Positions 7,081 through 11,952 of a DNA stretch of 11,952 nucleotides are shown here, in pieces. The position numbers and the translations under genes are program-made. The stretch is taken from positions 1 to 11,952 of the forward strand of contig JAISPN010000047.1 of assembly GCA_031274845.1 (NCBI GenBank), written 5' to 3'. The notes under the pieces were generated by a model. It did no database searches, was not told where the DNA came from, and saw only the letters and a list, made by a program, of their open reading frames with translations. This DNA comes from Acidobacteriaceae bacterium. GTDB taxonomy: Bacteria; Acidobacteriota; Vicinamibacteria; Vicinamibacterales; CAVVIG01. Within the stretch, counting starts at the first letter, position 1. The number at the start of each line of letters is the position of its first letter.

Positions 7081-7833
7081 ATGGGTGACACAGGAATGCG
7101 ATTGCTCATCCGTCACCGGCGGACACCCGCGTCAACAGAGGCGTTCGACGTTCACATCGGTCATTGGTCCGTGCGGCCATCGATGCTGGCCGCGCTGTTT
7201 GTGATGTTCGTCACGACACTCTGCATCCCACACAGAGCGAATGCGCAGACACCAGCGGCGGACAAGCCAACGTGGTTTGTACAAGGAGGGATCTCCGCAT
7301 CGAACGAGGAGGTGAGTAAGCCCGAATGGCGTCCCGGACTGTCTCTGGCAGGCGGCGTGTTTCTCTCGCCACGGCGCAGCTTACGCTGGCAAGCGCAGGT
7401 GCCTCAGTGGAGGTATCGCGTTACCGAAATACAAGATCCGAATTACCCGCAGATTAGTACTGTAGGAAAACGCCTCAGCACGTTCGGGATGCTCCTCGCC
7501 TTTCAGCATCGCAATACCGGCAAGCTCCGCGTGGCGTCGATGGTGGGGCTGGGTGAGGTTGTTGAGTCTACGTACGGACAGTCTGTATTTCTCAAACCGG
7601 AGCAAGAACATCTCGGAGGCAGCGACAGAAGCTCACTTACGGCGTTAGCAGCGCTTGTTGGGCTTGAAGGGGAATACCTTCTATCACCCCGTCTCTCCGT
7701 CGTCGTCGACACGACCTTATCCATTCATCTTGGTAGCCTGCTGATTCAACCCCTGCGGCTTGTAATGATGCACCCTGTCATCCCTGTGCCGTTAACCCTG
7801 CAACCGAGCGTGACTGCCCGGTGGCGCTTCTAG
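7081..7833 (+). CDS. Hypothetical secreted protein, probable outer-membrane beta-barrel
   Basis: I do not recognise a family. The 250 residues contain a signal peptide core at 35-50 (MLAALFVMFVTTLCIP) followed by HRANAQ, with likely cleavage after Ala55. After it the protein is rich in amphipathic beta stretches (LRWQAQVPQWRYRV, STFGMLLAFQHR, LRVASMVGLGEVVE, SPRLSVVVDTTLSIHL) and ends in PSVTARWRF, the terminal-Phe pattern of barrel proteins assembled by BamA. Roughly eight strands seem possible. The strong Shine-Dalgarno supports the ATG at 7081, which gives an unusually long 34-residue n-region; a GTG at 7171 (residue 31) would give a normal signal peptide. Several parts of the gene have lower GC (about 53-57 percent in two sampled 60-base lines) than its neighbours. 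It is convergent with the old yellow enzyme gene, and both stops use the CTAG at 7830-7833. Confidence 0.65.
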   Translation: MGDTGMRLLIRHRRTPASTEAFDVHIGHWSVRPSMLAALFVMFVTTLCIPHRANAQTPAADKPTWFVQGGISASNEEVSKPEWRPGLSLAGGVFLSPRRSLRWQAQVPQWRYRVTEIQDPNYPQISTVGKRLSTFGMLLAFQHRNTGKLRVASMVGLGEVVESTYGQSVFLKPEQEHLGGSDRSSLTALAALVGLEGEYLLSPRLSVVVDTTLSIHLGSLLIQPLRLVMMHPVIPVPLTLQPSVTARWRF

Positions 7834-8951
7834 CGGGATTTCGCATCGGGGCTTTCGAACACGTCCCGATGCGGCGCTGGCGCTGAGCGTAGATATTGAT
7901 TCGGCGCGACGACATGAGCGCCCAGATGCGCCGCCGCGTGCCACGGCCAGCGCGGGTTGTAGAGCATGGCGCGCGCGAGCGCGACGAAGTCGGCATCGCC
8001 GCTACCGACGATCGATTCCGCCTGCTCGAACTCGGTGATGAGCCCCACCGCCACAACGGGCATCCCGACCGCCTGCTTCACCGCGCGCGCGAGCGGAACC
8101 TGATAGCCGGGACCGAGGGGGATTTGCTGCGCTGGCGTGAGTCCGCCACTCGATACATGGATCGCGCTACAGCCGCGCGCGTCGAGCTGACGCGCAAAGG
8201 CAACCGTCTCGTCGATCGTCCAGCCACCTTCGGCCCAATCGGTGCCAGAGACGCGCACCGATACCGGACGCTCGTGTGGAAACGCGGCGCGCACGGCGTC
8301 GAACACTTCGAGCGGAAAACGCATCCGGTTCTCAAGGCTGCCGCCATATTCATCGTCACGCGCGTTCGATAGCGGCGAGAGAAATTGGTGCAGCAAGTAG
8401 CCGTGCGCGCAGTGAATCTGCACGGCGTCGAGACCGATGCGCGCGGCACGCACGGCCGCCGCCGCAAAGCGATCGCGAACCGTCGCCAACCCCGCGCGAT
8501 CCAGCGCGACCGGCGGATGCTCAGTCGACGCGAAAGGAATCGCTGACGGCGCCACCGTCTGCCAGCCGCTACGCTCCCCCGGTGGAATCTGCCGGCCGCC
8601 TTCCCACGGCACCCGCACGGACGCCTTGCGCCCGGCGTGACCGAGCTGAATCGCGATCGGCATATCCGACCAACGGCGCACGCTCGTCAGGACACGGCCG
8701 AGCGCCTGCTCCGTTTCGTCCGACCAGAGCCCAAGATCCCGCGGCGAAATGCGCCCTTCGGGCATGACGGCGGTTGCTTCGATTGTCAGCAGTGCCGCGC
8801 CAGACAGCGCGAGCTGTCCGAGGTGAATCGTGTGCCAATCGGTCGCGCATCCCTCGTCGGCCGAGTACTGACACATCGGCGCGATGACGATGCGATTGCG
8901 GAGATCGAGCGCGCCGACACGAAACGGCGAGAAGAGCGTCGAGTGCGTCAT
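7830..8951 (-). CDS. NADH:flavin oxidoreductase, old yellow enzyme (YqjM-like)
   Basis: A 373-residue FMN-dependent TIM-barrel ene-reductase. The thermophilic-like (YqjM) subgroup is indicated by Cys27 and Tyr29 in the motif APMCQYS. Other sites are Gln102 in IQLGHAGRKAS, the substrate-anchoring His180 and His183 in IHCAHGYLLHQFLSP, the signature NARDDEYGGSLENRMRFPLEV, Arg232 in SVRVSGTDW, and the FMN-phosphate loops SSGG (267-270) and VALARAML (323-330). It should reduce activated C=C bonds with NAD(P)H in the cytosol; the physiological substrate is unknown, and electrophile detoxification is a usual suggestion. The ATG directly follows the TAG of the M48 protease gene (TAGATG, no spacer) and lacks a clear Shine-Dalgarno, so translation probably depends on reinitiation after the protease. 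It converges with the barrel-protein gene. Confidence 0.95.
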   Translation of the reverse strand: MTHSTLFSPFRVGALDLRNRIVIAPMCQYSADEGCATDWHTIHLGQLALSGAALLTIEATAVMPEGRISPRDLGLWSDETEQALGRVLTSVRRWSDMPIAIQLGHAGRKASVRVPWEGGRQIPPGERSGWQTVAPSAIPFASTEHPPVALDRAGLATVRDRFAAAAVRAARIGLDAVQIHCAHGYLLHQFLSPLSNARDDEYGGSLENRMRFPLEVFDAVRAAFPHERPVSVRVSGTDWAEGGWTIDETVAFARQLDARGCSAIHVSSGGLTPAQQIPLGPGYQVPLARAVKQAVGMPVVAVGLITEFEQAESIVGSGDADFVALARAMLYNPRWPWHAAAHLGAHVVAPNQYLRSAPAPHRDVFESPDAKSR

Positions 8952-10382
8952 CTAGCGGTCCGTCAATTTGATCGAGTTGACAATGCGGGTGAACGAGTCC
9001 TGAAACAGCTGCTGCTCCCGCTCCGGCACGACCGTCAGGTAGTAGAACAGCGTGCCGTCGGCAAGAAACGTCGTGTAGGCGCCGATGCGTTCCTGCCCGC
9101 CGAGCGGCGATGGGTTGACGAGCGAGACGGCGAGCGCCGAGCGATTCGACATCCGCAACGACTGCATGTTGCCCGCCTGACGCAGATCGGGATTACTCTG
9201 CGCCACCGCATTCAGCCACCCTTGTGTCGCCTCGACGAGATTGCGCGACGACGCGGTCGCCACACCAAACTCAACGCCGTGCGTGAACACCATCTCACCA
9301 CGCAGCGGACCGTAGCCATTCATCGGCACCACTTTGATGGTGGAGTCCGACGAGACGCTCGTCCAATCGGACGGCACCGACGCCTGAAAAATCTTGCCGC
9401 CGTTGATCGCCTTGTACTTCGTCGACGGCCGCGAGACCGGCTGCCCCGGCGTCCCCACGGCTTGCGCCGCATCGCCGCGCGAGGCGTCACTACTACTCAC
9501 CCCCGTCCGCGACAACTCGCTCATCGTCTTTGCCGGCGGCAGCGACGCGAAGACTCTTTTGATCGGCTCGAACTGACTCGTGTCAGCCGGCACGGCAATC
9601 TCCAGATGCTCGGCTTCCTTGGTGATGTAGACCGTCCGGTTCCCGGGATCGGGATGGCTGCTCATCCACTGCGGCGCGCCGCTGCCGTTTGCTTTTGCTT
9701 CTTTGGCAATCGTTTCAAACATGTGCGCAAGCGCGCGCGGATCGTAACCAGCGCGCGCCATAATCTGCGCGCCCAGCAGATCCGCTTCCTTTTCGAAGTC
9801 GCGGCTGTAGCTCAGTAGCAGCGTGCTCAGCCCGAACTGACTCCCCTGCGAGATCGCCGACCCGAGACCGCCGCCAACCACCGCGCCACCGATGGCGCCC
9901 GCGAGCTGTCCCAATTGCAGCCACGGATTCTGCGCCTTCGTCGCGTTCGCCGTGCCGTGACGCAGCAGCACGTGCGACAGCTCGTGCGCCATGACGCCGG
10001 CGACTTCGCCCTCTTCCGCCGCCGCGTCGAACATGCCACGGTGCACGAACATCGGTCCACCCGGCAGCGCGAAGGCGTTGATCTCCTTGAGGTTCACCGG
10101 CGTGAACGAGTACTCGTAGACAGACTGCTTGAACTCGGACGGCGCCGCCGCCACAAGCCGATCGCCTAGCGCCGTCAGGTAGGTGTCGATGCGATCGTCG
10201 TTGATGATCGGATACTGCTTGCGCGCCTCATCCGCCGCTTCGCGCCCAAGCTGAACATCCTGCTCCGGCGTGTACTTGTTCTTGGGAAGCGTAATCTTCG
10301 TCTGGGCCTGCAACACCTGCACGCACGCATAGGCCAGCAGCACGAGCGCGGCCGCGCGAAAAGCTGAGGTTCTCGTCGCCAC
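8952..10382 (-). CDS. Secreted M48-family metalloprotease with C-terminal extension
   Basis: A 476-residue protein with a signal peptide (AALVLLAYACVQVLQA, likely cut before Gln27; Cys20 does not fit a lipobox). The M48 domain has HELSH at 133-137 with zinc ligands His133 and His137 and catalytic Glu134, the third ligand Glu199 in FEKEADLLG, and the SSHPDPGNR motif at 241-249. A Gly-rich stretch (160-185) between them may be a membrane-contacting hairpin. A Ser/Ala-rich linker (about 285-320) leads to a C-terminal domain (GGKIFQASVPSDW to the end) of unknown function that I recall as often joined to M48 in Acidobacteria. BepA/LoiP-like proteases of this family degrade or fold envelope proteins in the periplasm. 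The start is GTG at 10382 with a near-perfect Shine-Dalgarno 6 bases upstream. It is the first gene of a pair with the old yellow enzyme. Confidence 0.94.
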   Translation of the reverse strand: MATRTSAFRAAALVLLAYACVQVLQAQTKITLPKNKYTPEQDVQLGREAADEARKQYPIINDDRIDTYLTALGDRLVAAAPSEFKQSVYEYSFTPVNLKEINAFALPGGPMFVHRGMFDAAAEEGEVAGVMAHELSHVLLRHGTANATKAQNPWLQLGQLAGAIGGAVVGGGLGSAISQGSQFGLSTLLLSYSRDFEKEADLLGAQIMARAGYDPRALAHMFETIAKEAKANGSGAPQWMSSHPDPGNRTVYITKEAEHLEIAVPADTSQFEPIKRVFASLPPAKTMSELSRTGVSSSDASRGDAAQAVGTPGQPVSRPSTKYKAINGGKIFQASVPSDWTSVSSDSTIKVVPMNGYGPLRGEMVFTHGVEFGVATASSRNLVEATQGWLNAVAQSNPDLRQAGNMQSLRMSNRSALAVSLVNPSPLGGQERIGAYTTFLADGTLFYYLTVVPEREQQLFQDSFTRIVNSIKLTDR

Positions 10383-10388
10383 AAGTGG

Positions 10389-10397
10389 CCTCCTTTA
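10389..10397 (-). promoter_or_regulatory. Shine-Dalgarno of the M48 protease gene
   Basis: Read on the minus strand, TAAAGGAGG ends 6 bases before the GTG start codon. It fixes GTG 10382 as the start, although GTG is a weaker initiator, and suggests strong translation. Confidence 0.75.
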
Positions 10398-10404
10398 GGG
10401 AAGC

Positions 10405-10432
10405 ATTATTCCACCCCTTGAAGGCCATGCAA
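10405..10432 (-). promoter_or_regulatory. Predicted promoter of the M48/old yellow enzyme operon
   Basis: On the minus strand, a weak -35 TTGCAT (10427-10432) is followed after 16 bases by AATAAT (10405-10410), five of six bases matching the -10 consensus. The start would be near 10398, leaving a very short leader that begins with the Shine-Dalgarno. The -35 match is poor. Confidence 0.4.
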
Positions 10433-10448
10433 TGCGATCCACTACACT
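10418..10448 (+). promoter_or_regulatory. Possible promoter of the DinB-like gene
   Basis: TTGAAG (10418-10423) and TACACT (10443-10448) are 19 bases apart, a little long. The site overlaps the opposite-strand promoter of the M48 gene within the 99-base divergent gap, so the two could interfere with each other. Weak evidence. Confidence 0.3.
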
Positions 10449-10481
10449 CAAGAGCTACGCAATCGTCGATACGGAGGAATG

Positions 10482-10988
10482 ATGGTCCTGACACGCGCTG
10501 AGTTGATTGGTTCCTTGCAACACGAAGTCCGCATCCTGCTCCACCTTGCGAGCAAGATCGATCGGGCGAAGCTCGATTACCGTCCAACCCCGAAGCAGCG
10601 GAGCACGTTCGAACTCCTGCAGTACTTGAGCATCATGGGACCAGAGCTCGTGAAGGCCGCCAAGGCTGGCGCGTTCGATCCCGGCTCGTGGACGGTGGCC
10701 GATCAGGCGGCCAAGGCACGCAACTTCGACGAGACGCTCGCCGCGATTGCGGCGCACGCCGACGTGTACTCGACGCTGCTGTCAAGCATCCCGGACGAGG
10801 ACTTCCGCGCTGAAATCGCGATCTTCGGCACGCCCACAACACGCGGCGCCTTCATCGTCAATCTGGTGCTGTCCGGGTGCGCGGCGTACCGCACTCAGCT
10901 CTTCCTCTACCTCAAGGCATGCGGCCGCGAAGAACTGGGGACGACGAACCTGTGGGGCGGCATGGACGCTCCGGCCAAGAACGCCTAA
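10482..10988 (+). CDS. DinB/YfiT-like four-helix-bundle protein lacking the metal ligands
   Basis: A 168-residue cytosolic protein with the helical pattern of the DinB superfamily: helix 1 (ELIGSLQHEVRILLHLA), then LDYRPTPKQRSTFELLQYL, and a late helix AAYRTQLFLYLKACG. Members are thiol transferases or of unknown function and normally bind a metal through three histidines (ELLxH in helix 2 and HxxxHRxQL in the late helix). Here these positions are Tyr48, Gly132 and Tyr136, so no such metal site is possible. The C-terminal LWGGMD segment resembles a subgroup I recall from Acidobacteria, so this may be a subgroup trait. ATG at 10482 is preferred over the adjoining ATG at 10479 because GGAGG (10473-10477) would be only one base from the latter. 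Divergent from the M48 gene and convergent with vapBC; function unknown. Confidence 0.75.
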   Translation: MVLTRAELIGSLQHEVRILLHLASKIDRAKLDYRPTPKQRSTFELLQYLSIMGPELVKAAKAGAFDPGSWTVADQAAKARNFDETLAAIAAHADVYSTLLSSIPDEDFRAEIAIFGTPTTRGAFIVNLVLSGCAAYRTQLFLYLKACGREELGTTNLWGGMDAPAKNA

Positions 10989-11019
10989 TCTCTCCGCTGA
11001 TCCTCATCTCGTTACTGAA

Positions 11020-11057
11020 CACCAGTGCCGTTCGAGAAAAACTCGACGGCACTGGTG
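11020..11057. terminator. Strong hairpin between convergent genes, possible bidirectional terminator
   Basis: Arms 11020-11036 (CACCAGTGCCGTTCGAG) and 11042-11057 pair over 16 bp with a single bulged T, around an AAAAA loop. It lies between the DinB-like stop and the toxin stop, where a shared terminator is expected. No T-run follows on either strand, so it is not a standard intrinsic terminator. Just after it come a TGACGTCA palindrome (11056-11063) and a 9-base direct repeat CTGGTGACG (11052-11060 and 11066-11074). Confidence 0.5.
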
Positions 11058-11093
11058 ACGTCATCCTGGTGACGCGGCACCGTGAGTCGCGTG

Positions 11094-11474
11094 TCACAAC
11101 TTTTTCGCGTTCTCCAGCCTGGCCAGGTTGCGGTCGAATGTGCCGAGTGGAATGTGTCCCGCCTTGCGCGCGGTCGACAGGATCAGGCAATCCGAAAATC
11201 CCACCGCCGGTTTGCGGCGATAGTCCTCCAGCGCCGCAGCGACCGTTTCCGCGTCTTGCACGGTCAGTTGCCGGTGGTTGAGCAGCATGTCCACAGCCAA
11301 GGCAATGGCATCGGCTTCAAGTGCGTACACCGATGCCAGCACCCACGTGGTTTCCACCAGCGTCACGAGAGAAACCCAGGCGCCCGGCGCCACGAATTCC
11401 TCCGCCGCCGCCAACTGTCTGGCATCGTCACGCACCAGCAAACGCACCAGCACGTTGGTGTCAATCGCGCGCAT
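11094..11474 (-). CDS. vapC: VapC-family PIN-domain ribonuclease toxin
   Basis: A 126-residue single PIN domain, the usual VapC length. The four acidic residues for Mg binding are Asp5 in RAIDTNVLVR, Glu41 in TLVETTWVL, Asp95 in GFSDCLIL and Asp114 in TFDRNLARL. Toxins of this family cut RNA, often tRNA or rRNA, and stop growth when their antitoxin is lost; the target here cannot be predicted. The start ATG lies inside the end of the antitoxin gene (14-base overlap), the standard coupling that makes antitoxin first. The frame is intact and all catalytic residues are present, so the toxin is probably active. Confidence 0.93.
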   Translation of the reverse strand: MRAIDTNVLVRLLVRDDARQLAAAEEFVAPGAWVSLVTLVETTWVLASVYALEADAIALAVDMLLNHRQLTVQDAETVAAALEDYRRKPAVGFSDCLILSTARKAGHIPLGTFDRNLARLENAKKL

Positions 11475-11721
11475 GTTTGGCTCGCAGATGACGAGCGATA
11501 CCGGCCTTCAGATCGTCCAGCGTTCGTCGCTTTGGTGGCGCGGAGAACAGCGCCGTGTGAATGTCGACCGAGCTGAATTTTCCGGCTCGGCGCACAATCA
11601 TGCGGTCGCCATCCTGTTCCCATTCCAGAATGGAACCGGGCCCCACGGCGAGTCGACGCCGGACCTCCAGCGGCACGGAAATCTGACCTTGGGCTGTGAT
11701 TTTCGAATGGGTCACGCTCAT
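11461..11721 (-). CDS. vapB: AbrB/MazE-type antitoxin of the VapBC pair
   Basis: An 86-residue protein with an N-terminal swapped-hairpin SpoVT/AbrB DNA-binding domain (residues 3-47: SKITAQGQISVPLEVRRRL, then GSILEWEQDGDRMIVRR) and a C-terminal tail (RTLDDLKAGIARHLRAKH) that should wrap the PIN toxin and block its active site. As in the family, it should dimerise and repress its own promoter, more tightly with VapC bound. A palindrome sits over its promoter 17-30 bases upstream. No Shine-Dalgarno precedes the ATG, and the -10 box is 6 bases away, suggesting a leaderless message. It is the first gene of the pair, overlapping vapC by 14 bases. Confidence 0.92.
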   Translation of the reverse strand: MSVTHSKITAQGQISVPLEVRRRLAVGPGSILEWEQDGDRMIVRRAGKFSSVDIHTALFSAPPKRRTLDDLKAGIARHLRAKHARD

Positions 11722-11727
11722 GGAATC

Positions 11728-11756
11728 AGCCTAGGCCATTACCGTGGTAATTGCAA
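11728..11756 (-). promoter_or_regulatory. Predicted vapBC promoter, leaderless type
   Basis: On the minus strand, TTGCAA (11751-11756) and TAGGCT (11728-11733) are 17 bases apart. TAGGCT fits TANNNT and ends 6 bases before the vapB ATG, so transcription would begin at the A of the start codon. Both hexamers are only partial matches to consensus. Confidence 0.45.
11738..11751. promoter_or_regulatory. Predicted VapB operator palindrome
   Basis: ATTACCGTGGTAAT is a perfect inverted repeat (6-base arms, 2-base centre) lying between the -35 and -10 boxes, where a bound AbrB-type antitoxin would block RNA polymerase. An 8-base palindrome ATTGCAAT (11750-11757) overlaps its edge, and a further GGTAA half-site occurs at 11782-11786 within ACGGTAAATGG, matching the ACGGTAATGG arm read on the minus strand. 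Confidence 0.6.
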
Positions 11757-11800
11757 TGCGGTCATTCAGCGCCATGGGCACGGTAAATGGAAGCGGCGGC

Positions 11801-11825
11801 AGTTATCCGGAAAGTCCGGACAACT
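11801..11825 (-). terminator. Hairpin downstream of the TonB-receptor gene
   Basis: Arms 11801-11811 and 11815-11825 form an 11 bp stem (one G-U pair when read as minus-strand RNA) with a 3-base loop, about 50 bases after the receptor stop. No T-run follows, so termination is only probable. It would separate the receptor from the vapBC promoter. Confidence 0.4.
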
Positions 11826-11876
11826 CGAACCGAAGACAAGCGCTCGTCGCGGCGCAAGAAGGACGCGTCGTAGGGG

Positions 11877-11952
11877 TTAGAACGTGAACCGTGTGCCGAG
11901 CCACATCCGTCTGGGGGCGCCTGGCGCGTAGAACGTGGCCTGACGCACGGGA
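11877..11952 (-). CDS. TonB-dependent outer-membrane receptor, C-terminal end, partial
   Basis: The last 24 codons, running in from the right edge and ending in TAA at 11877-11879. The visible protein ends RQATFYAPGAPRRMWLGTRFTF. The pattern of an aromatic pair, P-G-x-P-R, then a last beta strand ending in alternating aromatics with a terminal Phe is the usual end of TonB-dependent receptors, where it is read by the BAM complex. Such proteins import ligands such as iron chelates, vitamins or glycans across the outer membrane with energy from TonB. The substrate cannot be told from this piece. The 125 bases between it and the vapBC operator hold only the hairpin and one half-site. Confidence 0.7.
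   Translation of the reverse strand, partial: PVRQATFYAPGAPRRMWLGTRFTF

Noticed and set aside
8637..9818. A 393-codon plus-strand frame across the old yellow enzyme and M48 genes
   Set aside because: It crosses the junction of two well-supported minus-strand genes and has the His/Arg-rich composition of a shadow frame.
11278..11880. A 200-codon plus-strand frame over the vapBC region
   Set aside because: Antisense to two recognisable genes, with no domain and no ribosome binding site at its start.

Overview
The window is an ordinary-looking, gene-dense stretch of a high-GC bacterial chromosome. The gene mix suggests Acidobacteriota, perhaps a Vicinamibacteria-like lineage: a secreted M14 peptidase with an extra C-terminal domain, an M48 protease with a C-terminal extension, a DinB-like protein that ends in a conserved LWGGMD segment, and the aromatic C-terminus of a TonB-dependent receptor. 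This placement rests on remembered family resemblance and not on any marker gene, so it is tentative. No RNA gene, insertion sequence, CRISPR array or prophage is visible, and no gap exceeds 300 bases.

Layout, left to right. (1) The last 38 codons of a type IIA topoisomerase B subunit (+) are followed by a DUF1016/YhcG-type PD-(D/E)XK nuclease (+). (2) A minus-strand pair follows, a class I/II aminotransferase and then ychF; ychF converges on the nuclease gene with an 11-base overlap. (3) Divergent from the aminotransferase is a plus-strand pair: a secreted M14-type zinc carboxypeptidase and, 7 bases later, a short one-domain asparaginase. (4) A predicted outer-membrane barrel protein (+) follows; its stop codon shares the bases CTAG with the stop of the next, convergent gene. 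(5) A minus-strand pair encodes a secreted M48 metalloprotease and a YqjM-like old yellow enzyme; the stop and start are directly joined (TAGATG). (6) A divergent DinB-like protein (+) has lost the usual metal-binding histidines. (7) A type II toxin-antitoxin pair (minus; AbrB-type antitoxin, PIN toxin) has a palindromic operator over its promoter. (8) The last 24 codons of a TonB-dependent receptor (minus) close the window.

Themes. Three of the chromosomal units are envelope or periplasmic (M14 peptidase, M48 protease, barrel protein plus receptor). Peptide breakdown by the M14 enzyme and cytosolic asparagine use by the asparaginase could form a small nutrient-scavenging unit, but this is inference. 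Transfer-prone genes are the DUF1016 nuclease and the toxin-antitoxin pair; no recombination footprint is seen around either.

The most interesting signal is inside the DUF1016 gene. The linker between its two domains is built from two 20-codon units starting with the same 14 bases, and each unit encodes a DNA hairpin in the same reading register (arms over Arg-His and over Ser/Arg-Gly-Val/Glu, 7-base loop). A second signal is that the M14 gene and the antitoxin gene both have a TANNNT -10 box ending exactly 6 bases before the ATG and no Shine-Dalgarno sequence, which predicts leaderless mRNAs, while neighbouring genes have strong Shine-Dalgarno sequences.
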